Shown: positions 1 to 10,875 of the stretch, one piece after another | Layout: each line of letters begins with the position of its first letter | Position numbering within the stretch: position 1 is the first letter of the stretch | Origin: Zanthoxylum bungeanum | Taxonomy: Eukaryota; Streptophyta; Magnoliopsida; Sapindales; Rutaceae | DNA length: 64,000 bases | Assembly: GCA_019454045.1 (NCBI GenBank) | Contig: SKCR01033666.1 | Location: forward strand, 186,001-250,000 | Direction of reading: 5' to 3' | Translations under genes and position numbers: made by a program | Notes under the pieces: model-generated | Told to the model about the DNA's origin: nothing | Databases searched by the model: none | Seen by the model: only the letters and a program-made list of their open reading frames with translations

Positions 1-1224
1 ATCTCCCATGGCCCGAAGCAAGAAACATCAGCTCTCATATAATCCAAATATCAGATAAGCTTAATGGACCAAATTAGGTTATAGTATATTCAATTATAAT
101 AAAAGAATCAGTTGCTTATGCACGCAACAATTGCATGCAACAATCAATTGTTGCTGTTTTTTTTTTTATTACAACGTGAACACACACACACACACACATA
201 TATATATAGTATTGGATTTGTTTTAATTGCATCATAATAAAATAAGGTCAATCCAAAATCTCTCCAAATCAAATTTGGTCTCTTAAAATTTTTTCCAAAA
301 TAAATTAGGATACTTAATCAAATTTAGGAATCCTAATTAAATAAAGACTTCCTTATTTAATCTTAATTAGGATTCCTATTAATTTGGGTGCTAGTCCACT
401 ATATTAAAGCCAACAGATTAAATATTATTTTGGCATAATAATTAATTAATTATTAATTAATTAATAACTTACTTAATTTTAATTAACAATTAATTAAAAT
501 TACATTTAATTTATTTAATATAAATATCAAATATTTATTTAAACAATTAACTCTAATTTTATATTTCGAATTTAGTAATCAAATTAATATTTCTGAAATC
601 TCTCAAATATCCTAATCCAATTAGGAAAAGCCAAAATAATCATTTAATAACTTTTAATAAACATCATTGAATTTGTAACATAGACGAGAACTATATTGTG
701 CGACCGTCCTAAGTTCATTATCCAGTAGCAGTGGAATAATATTAACTTTTTAATAATTCATCTCTATGATATTCCACAGACCATGGGTAATCGCCAAGCA
801 GCAAGCCATGGCCCATAGTCGATGAATGAAGTTAGAAAATATATGAACCTGTTAGAATACACTTCGAGCATATCATCTCATTCCTACCGATATTTATATT
901 TCTTATCGAGTCTGGGATCATAGTAATATTGAATTTGTATACTCGACATATCTTTAAAATATATCTTTTGAATTTGATATCTCTAAGATATCGACTACTT
1001 TGGCCAAAGACTTATATCCTCAACTTTAAGTTTCCTTGAAACATCTCTAACTTTTATTATCAAAGTAATCGGATCCCATCTTGAAGTATACGTGACTTCG
1101 TAAGTCAATCACTCAAGGCCATCTACCATTTATTCAAACAACATGGATAGTCAAATGAGGATATATTAGTGAACCAAGGTTACTATCACACAAATCATCA
1201 TATGATCTCAGGTCAGAGTATATG
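1..1224 (-). mobile_element. Old copia element, outer part of its 3' LTR (AT-rich, non-coding)
   Basis: This stretch has no credible coding frame. It is continuous with 9587-10050 once Athila-A and one copy of its ATATG target duplication are removed. The right-hand piece ends in a copia-type LTR terminus (TGTTAGAGTG on the minus strand) next to a polypurine tract, so I assign this stretch to the same LTR. It has AT-rich palindromic runs of the TAATTAAT type around 430-480 and a CA/TA microsatellite at 181-208. The outer LTR end is not identified; it may lie left of the window, or part of this stretch may be pre-insertion host DNA. Confidence 0.55.
181..208. repeat. (CA)n(TA)n microsatellite
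   Basis: A run of CA dinucleotides followed directly by TA dinucleotides, seen directly in the sequence. It is a plausible length-polymorphic site within old LTR DNA. Confidence 0.9.
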
Positions 1225-2022
1225 TGACCGGTGCGTAATCACACGAGTATAATGCAAGCGCACGTATCGTTCAAGTAGTATAAAAAGTATCGATCCCACG
1301 AAGACTTAATACCTAATCTATTAATTTTATGAGGTCAAATGATTACTAGTATCTAACAGGTTGATTGATTGATTTGAAATGGTGATGATTTTAAATTTAA
1401 AAACAAGTAAATAAAATTGCACGAAAGTAGGTTTAAGAAAATTCAATATTAGGAAACTATCTAGGGTTGTGAATCTTTCTAATATCTTTTAAAAGATGAA
1501 GCAGTTATTTCATGTTTGTGTAATAAATCGATTTACTAACCTGGAACACTAAATTATGCGAAAGCCTCTGTCGATGGTCAGATGCAAATACCCAGTATAA
1601 CCCAATTAAACCATATGTCTGTCAACCAAATTACCTGGATTCATTAAATTTAAGTTCCAATTATGGCTACCCCCGCTCGACAGGTATATGTCTATCCTGT
1701 AAGGAAATCTATTAAAGGATTATCTATCCTCAAGGAAGATCATGGGCTATTAAGTCTAAGGTTGAAACCAAAAATTCCTTTGTCAAGTTTATTTTAGATT
1801 TACCAGATCAATCTTATTAGTGACCAATTAACAAGATGCATTAAGCTTAAGACTTGATAAGTAAACCTTTAAATTACCCAAACTATAAAATAACCCCTTA
1901 TAAACCGGTGATATTAGAATTCATCACAACCCCAGATAACTAACTTAGTTACGACACATAACTAGGGCTAGTAAAAACTTAAATAAAATAAAAGACATAA
2001 AGTAAAATACTGAAAAGTAAAT

Positions 2023-2200
2023 GACAGAAAGTAAATGATGAAATTAAATACTGAAAATTAAATGCTGAAAAGTAAATGCTGAAAGTAAATTACTGAAAAG
2101 TAAATGCTGAAAGTAAATTGCTGAAAGTAAATTGCTGAAAAGTAATTGCTGAAAGTAAATTGCTGAAAAGTAAAAAAAGTAAAAGTACAATAAAAGAAAA
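2023..2200. repeat. Short-unit minisatellite in Athila LTR
   Basis: Irregular head-to-tail copies of units like GCTGAAAGTAAATT and GCTGAAAAGTAAAT, about 13-15 bp each. Homologous arrays of different length lie in the other minus-strand Athila LTRs at about 8385-8570 and 61489-61760. The array in Athila-F is clearly longer, so copy number changes between family members. Confidence 0.85.
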
Positions 2201-2280
2201 TGATGAGGTAAAAGGATCCACTTTTATTACTTCTATTTTAGATATCTCCATCAATATAATATATTAACTTTGCATGATAA

Positions 2281-2455
2281 TTACTGACCAGCCATATAGG
2301 CGGTATCCAGATTAAGTCAAATTAATAATTAATTACCAACCGACCAATCGGGCGGTATCCAGTTTAGTCAGGTTAAAACCAATTTAAATAATTACCAACC
2401 GACCAATATGGCGGTGTCCTCGTTAAGACAGGTTTTAACTAGTTTATATATTATA
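2281..2455. repeat. Triplicated ~60-bp segment in Athila LTR
   Basis: Three imperfect copies of a unit built around ACCAACCGACCAAT, GGCGGTATCC and AGTCAGGTT. The partner LTR keeps only one copy (about 8650-8695), which accounts for most of the LTR length difference. Athila-F has three (61845-62010), and Athila-D has the same module in reverse orientation (about 38750-38910). The triplet is therefore ancestral and the 7610-9581 LTR lost two copies. Confidence 0.8.
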
Positions 2456-3376
2456 ATTGAGGGAGATTAATCTAAATATTAGTAATAAAAGTTTTACCTT
2501 TTACCTCAGCAAAGGGGAGTTACCTCCTCATTACTAAAAAGTAAAAACTGAAAATTAAAGAAAGAAAAGTATTGTGCGTAAAAGTAAATTGCCGAAAGTA
2601 AAAACTGAAAAGTAAAGAAAATAAAATGCGAAAGTGGAAATTAATTACTGAAAGCTGTAAATAAAAAAATAAGATATAATCTTCTTAGTATTCTTAAGGA
2701 ATTCCTTAGAAGAAAGTATGAATTTACAAATGAAATGGCTTGATATTTATAGGCAAAATTTTGCCTCCATCAAATCATCCACCAAATGTATTATTAATTG
2801 CTCCACTAATTTCTCCACTAATTACTCCACCAAATCCATTATTAATTACTCCACTAATTGCTTATCATGTTTGGTGGTGATTTGATAATTTTTATTATTT
2901 ATTTATTATTTTTTTTTTTGCTTTGAAAATGATTGAAAATGACTTTAATAATTACACACAACACACTTCTGGATGGTTCATCAATTTCGGGCATGAAATC
3001 TTCAGAATTCGAAAATATTTTGTCTTTCAAAGTTGTAGATCTTTGCGTCTTATTTAATCTGGAACTTGAATAAGCTCAATCCGATATCGGAGTAAAATGT
3101 TCTGCCCAAAATACGACAGATGCGCAAAACTGGAATTTCCAAAACTGCACTTCGTTAAAACGCCCTTTCAAGTTTCCAATCTCCAAAATTAATATGTCAA
3201 GTCCAATTTTTGCCCTTATTTGACCCACATTTCGTCCTAAATGATTTCATTGTATCCCAATATTATTTTATCTGAAAAATAAACTAAAACACATCAAAAC
3301 GTTCATCAAACCCGAGAAACTAAACAAAATATTAAGTAAAATGGGCGGTAAATATTGATATATTTTCCACTCATCA

Positions 3377-4795
3377 CACCCCCAAACCTAACATTTTGCT
3401 AGTCCTCGAGCAAAAAAACAAAATAAAATATAAGAAATAATTAAAATTAAACTATGCTACTTTCGTAGGGATCACGGTTGCATTTAGCATATGCAACAAG
3501 CCTTTAAACCCCTAGGTGTCCTTAGTGGACGAGTTATAGTCTCGTGAGGACTTACAGCAACGATACCCACAAACGTTTTACAAAAGTAAAAAGATAATAA
3601 AACTAATGCACACAAAAGCAAAAAGACAAGAGAAAATAGAATAAAGAAGTTAGTGACTAATAAGGTGAAACTTCTACTCCAAGTTACTAGGTGTTTTCTT
3701 TCTTTCTAAATTACTGAATAAGTAAATTCTCCGATTATATTTACCATTCTCCATATGCACAGCCGACAAAATATTAATCAACTCATTTTTTCCACAACAG
3801 TCACAAGTGTAGTTGATAAGAGAGTAATATTTTTGTCCTAAAGTTTTATCAGAATTCACACATTTTTGCAGCAATGAAATAATTTTTCTGATTTTTCTCA
3901 TTTTTTTCTTTGATTTTTGATTTTTTTTATTTATATACAATATCTTCCATCTATGTAGCGAGTGTTGGGTCGGTGGCTCCCAAACCAGTTGGCTTTAGGG
4001 CACCAGGTGTTAAGACACCCTTACGGACTTAATTACCCAGACTTCAGATATATATATATATATATTTGCAACATCCATGATCCATGTAGCGAACTTTGGG
4101 CCAGTGACTCCCAAACCAGTTGGCTTTACGGCACTAGGTGTTAAAACACCCTTACAGACTTAATAACTCGGATCTCAGAAATTTTTTTTTACTCCATCAC
4201 TTTTTGAGATGCTTTCTCCAATTAAACTAGAGCACTAAATATTATAAATTTTTCAATTACAACTCATGTCTGTATGTTACTATGCATGTTGATAATACCT
4301 GACAACTGAGCATATGAAGATCCATTTTAGTCAGTATTATGGAGAATTCACAAATTAAATAATTCAAAATGAAATAAACAAAAATTAACTTGTTCCGAAA
4401 TAGGTTTTAGACACGTCTCAGGAGTGGAAACTCCTTACTCAGCTATCTCTTACCAATTTCACCTTTTTAGTCAAAATAAAAACACAAAAACGCAAAATAT
4501 TTTTATAATTTTTGAAAAAAAATCAATTTTTTTTTTTTATATTTTTCGAAAAATTTTGGACTAAAAATAAAAACAACACAAAAATAAAATACTACAACTA
4601 TTCCCCACCCCCAAACCTAGATGAGACATTGTCTCCAATGTCTTAAAAAGTAGAAAATGAGTTTAGAAGATAGTACCTGATTAGCTGAAATTCTACATCT
4701 AAAATGGAAATTAAAGGTTAAGATCCAAATTGCATGGGTTGCCTCCCTGCTAGCGCTAAGTTTAAAGTCGTCAGCTAGACATGACTTCCCGAACG
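3377..4795 (-). other. Athila-A non-coding 3' region with polypurine tract
   Basis: This lies between the integrase remnant and the 3' LTR. No convincing protein is visible; the short open frames are AT-rich and match nothing I know. It contains a tandem duplication (3955-4177) and a segment (about 4163-4735) that is clearly homologous to 48505-49028 in Athila-F. Near 4735 is a short element-specific sequence, TTGCCTCCCTGCTAGCGC, repeated at about 59270 in Athila-F. The stretch just before it, GGTTAAGATCC (about 4715), matches the last codons of the LOG-like ORF in Athila-F. Confidence 0.75.
3955..4177. repeat. Tandem duplication of ~95-bp segment
   Basis: Two imperfect copies, at about 3955-4052 and 4083-4177, share CCAAACCAGTTGGCTTTA, GGTGTTAA and ACACCCTTAC. 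A (TA)n run at 4050-4065 lies between them. The second copy continues into the segment shared with Athila-F. Confidence 0.8.
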
Positions 4796-5128
4796 TTAGG
4801 CTGGATCTGAAAGTGTGACACTTTCTTTTTGTCGCTCAATTGATTCTCCCCAGTAGTGCTTGACACACTTGTTTTTAACCTTGGATGTTTTATTGGAGTC
4901 GGGATCATGTAACTCAACGGCTCTATCAGGTAAAACCTTGGTGATTAGGAATGGACTTGACCACTGAGATTTTGGCTTCCATGGGAAGAGTTTCAACCTT
5001 GATTTGTTTAACAGTATCTTCTGCCCTAGTTCCAGTTGTATGCGCACTAACTTCTCATTATGTTTCTTTCTGGCCTTTTCTTTGTATAATTTGGCATTCT
5101 CAAAAGGATGAATGTGAAATTCCTCCAA
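4796..5128 (-). pseudogene. Integrase C-terminal fragment (Athila-A)
   Basis: The 110-residue frame resembles the region after the catalytic core of Ty3/Athila integrases: an ENAKLYKEKARKKHNEK helix, then a small beta-rich domain with LGQKILL, SRLKLFPWK and WSSPFLITKV, the usual order for the GPY-like end of these proteins. The listed Met is internal; the frame continues upstream for a few residues (QFHQFNELEE). The zinc-binding N-terminus and the DDE core are absent. It begins only about 30 bp after the protease frame stops, so one deletion removed RT, RNase H and most of integrase. It is not functional as integrase. Confidence 0.85.
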
Positions 5129-5155
5129 TTCATTGAACTGGTGGAACTGTTTCTC

Positions 5156-6454
5156 TTATGTTGCTTGTAGTGCAAGAATAGGCTTATTTAGTACGCAGTG
5201 CGCTTTATCTTCAGGCTCCACAGGCAATTGACATGCTTTAAGTTTGTCAGCAGAACTTTGCATTGCATTGGAGGTCTGGATGGTACTATTTATCACATCA
5301 AGTCTGAAATATTCCTCTTTCCCGTCATTCGGGAAATTCATGGCTTTAAAAACATTGAATATTACTTCTTGGTCTTGTACCCTCATGGTTAGTTCTCCTT
5401 TTTGTACATCAATAATGGTTCGCCCGGTAGCCAAGAATGGTCTCCCGAGGATGATGGGCACGTCTTCATCTTCCTCCATATCAAGGACAATAAAATCTGC
5501 TGGGAAAATAAATTTGTCAACCTTGACCAGCACATCCTCAACTACGCCTCTTGGAAATACGAGCGTTCTATCAGCAAGTTGTAGAGAGACTGAAGTTGGT
5601 ATTATTTCTCCAATCTGTAATTTCCTGAAAATAGAAAAAGGCATCAAGTTAACACTCGCACCTAGATCACACAGAGCCTTACCGAAGTCATGTTCTCCTA
5701 TGGTGCAAGGAACAGTGAAACTGTCAGGATCTTTCAACTTTGGAGGAAGTTTTCTCTGAATGATGGCGCTGCATTCTTCTGATAATGCTATTGTCTCATA
5801 ATCTCCCAATCTCCGCTTTCGTGAAAGAATGTCTTTCATAAATTTGGCATAGCTGGGCATTTGTTCCAACGCTTCTGCAAATGGAATATTGATATGCAGC
5901 TTTTTAAACACCTCCATGAAACGAGTAAACTGTTTGTCCAGTTTGTTTTTCTGAAGACGCTGAGGAAAATGTGGAGGTAGAGTGATCTGTTCTTTTTTCT
6001 TTGCTTCTTTTTCCTCCATCTGTTGCTTTGTTTCTTTTGGAACTTCATCAGCAGTTGTTTTAGCTCCAACATCTTTGTTGATTTCAGTACTGCTTTTTAA
6101 TATGATGGCATGACATTGCTCATTCCCCATGTTCCTCGGATTTGATTCAGTGTTGCTAGGAAGGTTACTCGGCGGTCTGTAACTCTGAGCATTGGCCAGT
6201 TGTCCAATTTGATTCTCCAGTGCTTTAATAGAAGCAGGTTGACTTTGAATTAATGTTGCTTGGGATTGAAACATAGCATCATATCTTGCTGCTTGAGAGT
6301 CGTGTTTTGCTTCTATCTTTTTCAAGTGGGTCAACACTTCTGTTATTCCTGATTCATTTGCCTGCTTCTGGCCTTTGTTCTGTTGTTGGAATTCGGGTGG
6401 TGGATTGTTCATTTGCCCTGAATTGTTGCTCCATGCGAAATTGGGATGATTCAT
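5156..6454 (-). CDS. Gag C-terminal region plus aspartic protease (Athila-A)
   Basis: This 432-residue frame starts in the gag linker region (NHPNFAWSNNSGQ near the start, glutamine-rich, then ALENQIGQLANAQSY at 78-92). It continues through a charged Lys/Glu segment into a retroviral-type aspartic protease. The protease shows DLGASVNLMP at 263-272, with D263 the expected catalytic Asp, and the second signature ILGRPFLATG at 335-344. The protease would cleave the gag-pol precursor in virus-like particles. The frame overlaps the preceding gag frame by 4 bp at 6451-6454 in a different phase, so gag and protease are joined by a frameshift, either mutational or sequencing. It ends shortly after VINSTIQTSNAMQ, where the pol deletion begins. 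Confidence 0.88.
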   Translation of the reverse strand: MNHPNFAWSNNSGQMNNPPPEFQQQNKGQKQANESGITEVLTHLKKIEAKHDSQAARYDAMFQSQATLIQSQPASIKALENQIGQLANAQSYRPPSNLPSNTESNPRNMGNEQCHAIILKSSTEINKDVGAKTTADEVPKETKQQMEEKEAKKKEQITLPPHFPQRLQKNKLDKQFTRFMEVFKKLHINIPFAEALEQMPSYAKFMKDILSRKRRLGDYETIALSEECSAIIQRKLPPKLKDPDSFTVPCTIGEHDFGKALCDLGASVNLMPFSIFRKLQIGEIIPTSVSLQLADRTLVFPRGVVEDVLVKVDKFIFPADFIVLDMEEDEDVPIILGRPFLATGRTIIDVQKGELTMRVQDQEVIFNVFKAMNFPNDGKEEYFRLDVINSTIQTSNAMQSSADKLKACQLPVEPEDKAHCVLNKPILALQAT

Positions 6455-7502
6455 CCACCCTGGGTTGTAGGTGTCGGAATATGGATTGTTCTCTGTCTGT
6501 TGAAATTGTTGACATGATTCACCGTCTCTTTATATTGGTTTGAAGATTCTGACTCAGGTGCTCCTCCAAATGGTGAACTTGTGGATCCATCATTAACCTT
6601 CATGTTAAGAGTTTCCAGATTTTTACAAATCTGATCCAGCTTGGCATTTACTACAGTGTTGGCTTCAATTTCATAAATTCCAGCAATTAGTTGAATCAAG
6701 CTCCTTTATGTTGGCCACAAGGAGTTGTTGTTGGCCATTTCTTCAATTAAGTCACAGGCTTGATCTTCTCCTTTTGCCATTAGCGCTCCTCCAGCAGCAG
6801 CATCAATTGTGGTTCTCATTATTCCAGAAAGTCCATTGTAAAAGGTTTGAACTTGTAGCCATCTGTAATCTCATGGTGAGGATATTTCCGAAGTAAATCT
6901 TTGAATCTTTCCCAAGCTTCACAAGGGGATTCTGAATCTTGTTGCACGAAGGATGTGATGTCATTCCTCAATTTTACAGTTCTGGCTGGTGGAAAGTACT
7001 TTGCAAGGAATTTGGTGGCTAGAGTGTTCCAAGTTGTGATGGAACCTACTGGTAACGAATGTAGCCAAGCTTTGGCTATGTCTTTCAAGGAATATGGAAA
7101 AACTCGTAGTCTCATAGCTTCTTCAGCTGATCGGTTGTAGTTGAAAGTACCGCAAACTTCCAGGAAGTTGCTAATGCGGGCATTAGGATCTTTAGTTGCA
7201 TTCCCCCCAAACTGAACTGACTGCTGAATCATCTGGATGCATGTTTTGATGTCACATGTATTTGCTGGTAAGAGAGGAAGTACAATACAGGAAATGAAGG
7301 CGTCAACCACCGGAATGGTTCTGTCTCGAATGGGAATTGGTGGTGCAACCTCCAAAGGTTCAGGTTCCATATTGATCAGTGCTTCTTGGCCTTCTCGCCT
7401 TTCCCTTCTCAACTGTCTGATGGTTCTTTCAATTTCTGGGTCAAGCGGTCGGAGTTCAAAGCTTCTGGTTCGTCTCATGTAGTTTCTGAGAACCTGAAAC
7501 AC
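6451..7502 (-). pseudogene. Gag N-terminal region (Athila-A), frameshifted
   Basis: Frames 6819-7502 (227 residues) and 6451-6699 together make the Athila gag core. The N-terminus is basic (RRTRSFELRPLDPEIERTIRQL). It is followed by the retrotransposon capsid-like region: CIQMIQQSVQFGG, the segment KAWLHSLPVGSITTW, and the stretch around FPPARTVKLRNDITSF. The frame breaks at about 6820-6700 and again at 6452. The CCHC zinc knuckle usual at the gag C-terminus is not recognisable. Athila-D gag (43540-45010) is a close relative and lacks it at the same place. Upstream of the likely start, the minus strand has a polypyrimidine run ending in TTTCAG at about 7495-7530. Confidence 0.85.
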
Positions 7503-7585
7503 AAGAAAACAAAAAAAATAAGTAAAAAGAAATTAGATACAAGTAATGTATCTAACCCCAAAACTAATAGTGAAAGATAAATAAG

Positions 7586-7603
7586 TCCCCGGCAACGGTG
7601 CCA
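7586..7603 (-). promoter_or_regulatory. Primer binding site, tRNA-Asp type (Athila-A)
   Basis: On the minus strand this reads TGGCACCGTTGCCGGGGA, complementary to the 3' end of plant tRNA-Asp apart from one changed base relative to the sites at 39791 and 60688. It lies 6 bp inside the 5' LTR. It primes minus-strand DNA synthesis and fixes the element's orientation. Confidence 0.9.
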
Positions 7604-7609
7604 AAAACT

Positions 7610-9581
7610 TGACTGGTGCGTAATCACACGCGTATAACGTAAGCGCACGTATCGTTCAAGTAGTATAAAAAGTATTGATCTCACGAAGACTTAATACCTA
7701 ATCTATTAATTCTATGAGGTCAAATCATTACTAGTATCTAACAGGTTGATTGATTGATTTGAAATGGTGATGATTTTAAATTTAAAATAAGTAAATAAAA
7801 TTGCACGAAAGTAGGTTTAAGAAAATTCAATATTAGGAAACTATCTAGGGTTGTGAATCTTTCTAATATCTTTTAAAAGATGAATCAGTTATTTCATGTT
7901 TGTGTAATAAATCGGTTACTAACCTGGAACACTAAATTATACGAAAGCCTCTGTTGATGGTCAGATGCAAATACCCAGTATAACTCAATTGAACCATATG
8001 TTTATGTCAACCAAATTACCTGGATTCATTAAGTTTAAGTTCCAATTATGGCTACCCCCGCCCGACAGGTATAGGTCTATCCTGTAAGGAAATCTATTAA
8101 AGGGTTATCTATCCTCAAGGAAGATCGTGGGCTATTAAGTCTAAGACTGAAACCTAAAATTCTTTTGTCAAGTTTATTTTAGATTTACCCGATCAATCTT
8201 ATTAGTGGCCAATTAACAAGACGCACTAAGCTTAAGACTTAATAAGTAAACCTTTAAATTACCTAAACTATAAAATAACCCCTTATAAACCGGTGATATT
8301 AGAATTCATCACCACTCCAGATAACTAACTTAGTTACGACACATAACTAGGGCTAGTAAAAACTTAAGTAAAATAAAAGACATAAAGTAAAATACTGAAA
8401 AGTAAATGACGGAAGGTAAATGCTGAAATTAAATACTGAAAATTAAATGCTGAAAAGTAAATGCTGAAAGTAAATTACTGAAAAGTAAATGCTGAAAGTA
8501 AATTGCTGAAAAGTAATTGCTGAAAGTAAATTGCTAAAAAGTAAATAAAGTAAAAGTACAATAAAAGAAAATGCTGAGGTAAAAGGATCCACTTTTATTA
8601 CTTCTATTTTAGATATCTCCCTCAATATAATATATTAACTTTGCATGATAATTACCGACCAGTCATATAGGCGGTATCCAGTTTAGTCAGGTTAATCTAA
8701 ATATTAGTAATAAAAGTCTTACCTTTTACCCCAGCAAAGGGGAGTTACCTCCTCATTACTGAAAAGTAAAAACTGAAAATTAAAGAAAGAAAAGTACTGT
8801 GCGTAAAAGTAAATGGCGGAAAATAAAAACTGAAAAGTAAAGAAAAGAAAGTGCGAAAGCGGAAATTAATTACTGAAAGCTATAAATAAACAAACAAGAT
8901 ACAATCTTCTTAGTATTCTTAAGGAATTCCTTAGAAGAAAGTATGAATTTACAAATGAAATGGCTTCGTATTTATAGGCAAAATTTTGCCTCCATCAAAT
9001 CATCCACCAAATCCATTATTAATTGCTCCACTAATTGCTCCACTAATTGCTCCACCAAATCCATTATTAATTGCTCTACTAATTGCTTATCATTTTTGGT
9101 GGTGATTTGATAATATTTATTAATTTATTTTTTTGCTTTGAAAATGACTTTAATAATTACATACAACACACTTCTGGATGGTTCATCAATTTCAGGCATG
9201 AAATTTTTAGAATTCGAAATTATTTTGTCTTTCAAAGTTGTAGATCTTTAAGTCTTCTTTAATTTGGAACTTGAATAAGCTCAATCTGATATCGGAGTAA
9301 AATCTTATGCCCAAAATACGACATATGCGCAAAATTGGAATTTCCAAAACTGCACTTCGTTAAAACACCCTTTCAAGTTTCCAATCTCCAAAATTAATAT
9401 GTCAAGTCCAATATTTGCCCTTATTTGACCCACATTTCATCCTAAATGATTTCATTGTGTCCCAATATTATTTTATCTGCAAAATAAGCTAAAACACATC
9501 AAAACGTTCATCAAACCCGAGAAATTAAACAAAATATTAAGTAAAAGGGGCGGTAAATATTGATATATTTTCCGCTCATCA
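7610..9581 (-). repeat. Athila-A 5' LTR
   Basis: Bounded by TGACTGGTGCG on the left and CCGCTCATCA on the right (plus strand), about 1972 bp. It is followed at 9582 by ATATG, the target duplication also found at 1220-1224. It carries the GCTGAAAGTAAAT minisatellite and a single copy of the 60-bp segment that is triplicated in its partner. It should contain the promoter, but I cannot pinpoint a TATA box with confidence. Confidence 0.92.
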
Positions 9582-9586
9582 ATATG

Positions 9587-10050
9587 ATGACACTAATGTA
9601 TTATTACGAATATCAATGAAATTATTTAACATTACCATGTAATCTTACGTTTCTGTTGTCATTTTCAATATTTCATTCTACTTATGAAACATTTATTGTC
9701 TGTGTCCTTATGATATGAGACTCATCATCCATTTTATTAACATCATATGTCAATCTAGGCAACACACAACAATATTAGTCAGGTGATATATTATTATCAT
9801 GTATAACAATAACATTTTACTAAGAACTTAATTTAAGACATATATAAATATCGCTGACTCTCATAATCGCAAACATCTTTTGGATTAACGATATTTATTT
9901 GACATAATATCTCGGGACATACACATAAAATATGGATGTAATAATGTGTAGTTAACAAATTCCTTTTATTATTAAATAATGAATTATATTACAAATGTTA
10001 TGTCTTAAACCATTACATTCATAACTGGTTTTAGGTCATACACTCTAACA
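9587..10050 (-). repeat. Old copia element, inner part of 3' LTR
   Basis: This resumes after the ATATG duplication of Athila-A and ends at CACTCTAACA, which on the minus strand is an LTR start TGTTAGAGTG. Directly outside is AACTCCCACTTT, the complement of a copia-type polypurine tract. There is no coding frame. Confidence 0.75.
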
Positions 10051-10875
10051 AACTCCCACTTTCAGTTTTTAAGATACCAAATGCCCAACATCAATGTCTG
10101 TCTGAAGTCCGAGTCCGTAAACACCCTTCCACTTAGTTTTGGTGATCCGTAAGTCAATATCTATCCATAGTTTTCTTATGTACTTGAGGATTGCCTTGAC
10201 TGCTATCTAATGATTTTCTCCTAGATCAAACTGGAATCTACTTGTTACACTAACAGCAAATGCGATATCCCGTCTTATACATAACATGGCATACGTGAGA
10301 CTACATATGGTAGATGCATATATACTGACTCATGCGTGCTCTTTCTTGAGGTGTCTTGGACTCATCGATCTAGATAGATAATTTGCATGCCTACAAGGCA
10401 ACAAAAAACTCTCTTAAAGTCCAACATATGAATCTCTTAAGAACTTTTTCTATGTTACAGACTTTGGAACAACCAATCATTCTTCTTAATCTATCTCTAT
10501 AGATTCTTATGCCAAGAATATAATTGTTTCTTTCCCAAGCTTTCATTGAGAATGTTTTAGATAACCAAAGTTTGACTGAAGTCATCAATAGCGCAATACA
10601 TTCCCAATAGTAATAAGTCATCCACATATAAGATGAAAAACATTATGGCCTCCACGGACCTTTTGTAACCAATGGCTATCTATATTTTTTATGAAACCAA
10701 ACCATTTTGATTGCATCATCAAATCGTAGATTCCAACTCCTAGATGCTTGCTTTAGACCATATATAGATTCTTTACAACTACATACTTTATCAATATCAC
10801 ATTTAGATGTTAACCTTCTTGGTCATTTCATATAATTTCATATAAAAAATCCTTAAGAAACACAATGTTTTTTAC
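10051..10875 (-). pseudogene. Old copia element: C-terminal RT remnant
   Basis: On the minus strand this encodes degraded Ty1/copia reverse transcriptase. The clearest part is 10391-10627, with a YILGIRIYRDR segment that follows the YVDD active site in copia RTs; the active-site region itself is mutated. Downstream, 10141-10390 still resembles the RT end and the start of RNase H, but most of RNase H is gone before the polypurine tract at 10051. The upstream end stops inside the RT motif MDVKT, where copia-B inserted; RT continues at 20395. Many stops and frameshifts show that this is the oldest element here. Confidence 0.8.

Larger units (their letters stand above)
1225..3376 (-). repeat. Athila-A 3' LTR
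   Basis: On the plus strand it begins TGACCGGTGCG and ends CCACTCATCA, matching the partner at 7610-9581. It is about 2152 bp, some 180 bp longer than the partner, mainly because it keeps three copies of a roughly 60-bp segment at about 2281-2455 where the partner keeps one. A polypurine tract (GGTTTGGGGGTG on the minus strand) lies immediately outside at 3377-3388, as expected at a 3' LTR. The minus-strand orientation follows from the PBS beside the other LTR. Confidence 0.92.
1225..9581 (-). mobile_element. Athila-A: internally deleted Ty3/Athila-type LTR retrotransposon
   Basis: This is a complete insertion with both LTRs (1225-3376 and 7610-9581), a primer binding site beside the right LTR, and a 5-bp target duplication ATATG at 1220-1224 and 9582-9586. 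It is transcribed on the minus strand. The order is 5' LTR, PBS, gag, aspartic protease, then directly the C-terminal part of integrase, a non-coding 3' region, and the 3' LTR. Reverse transcriptase, RNase H and the integrase core are missing, so it cannot move alone. The gag type, the tRNA-Asp-type PBS and the 2-kb LTRs fit the Athila lineage. It interrupts the 3' LTR of the old copia element. The LTRs differ by substitutions, small indels and a larger length difference, so it is moderately old. Confidence 0.93.

Noticed and set aside
5198..5759. Plus-strand frames of up to 171 codons over the Athila-A protease
   Set aside because: They are shadows of the protease frame on the opposite strand.
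7586..7603. tRNA-Asp and initiator tRNA-Met matches near LTRs (also 17978, 39791, 52287, 60688) as tRNA genes
   Set aside because: Only 12-18 bases match and they adjoin LTR ends, so they are primer binding sites, not genes.
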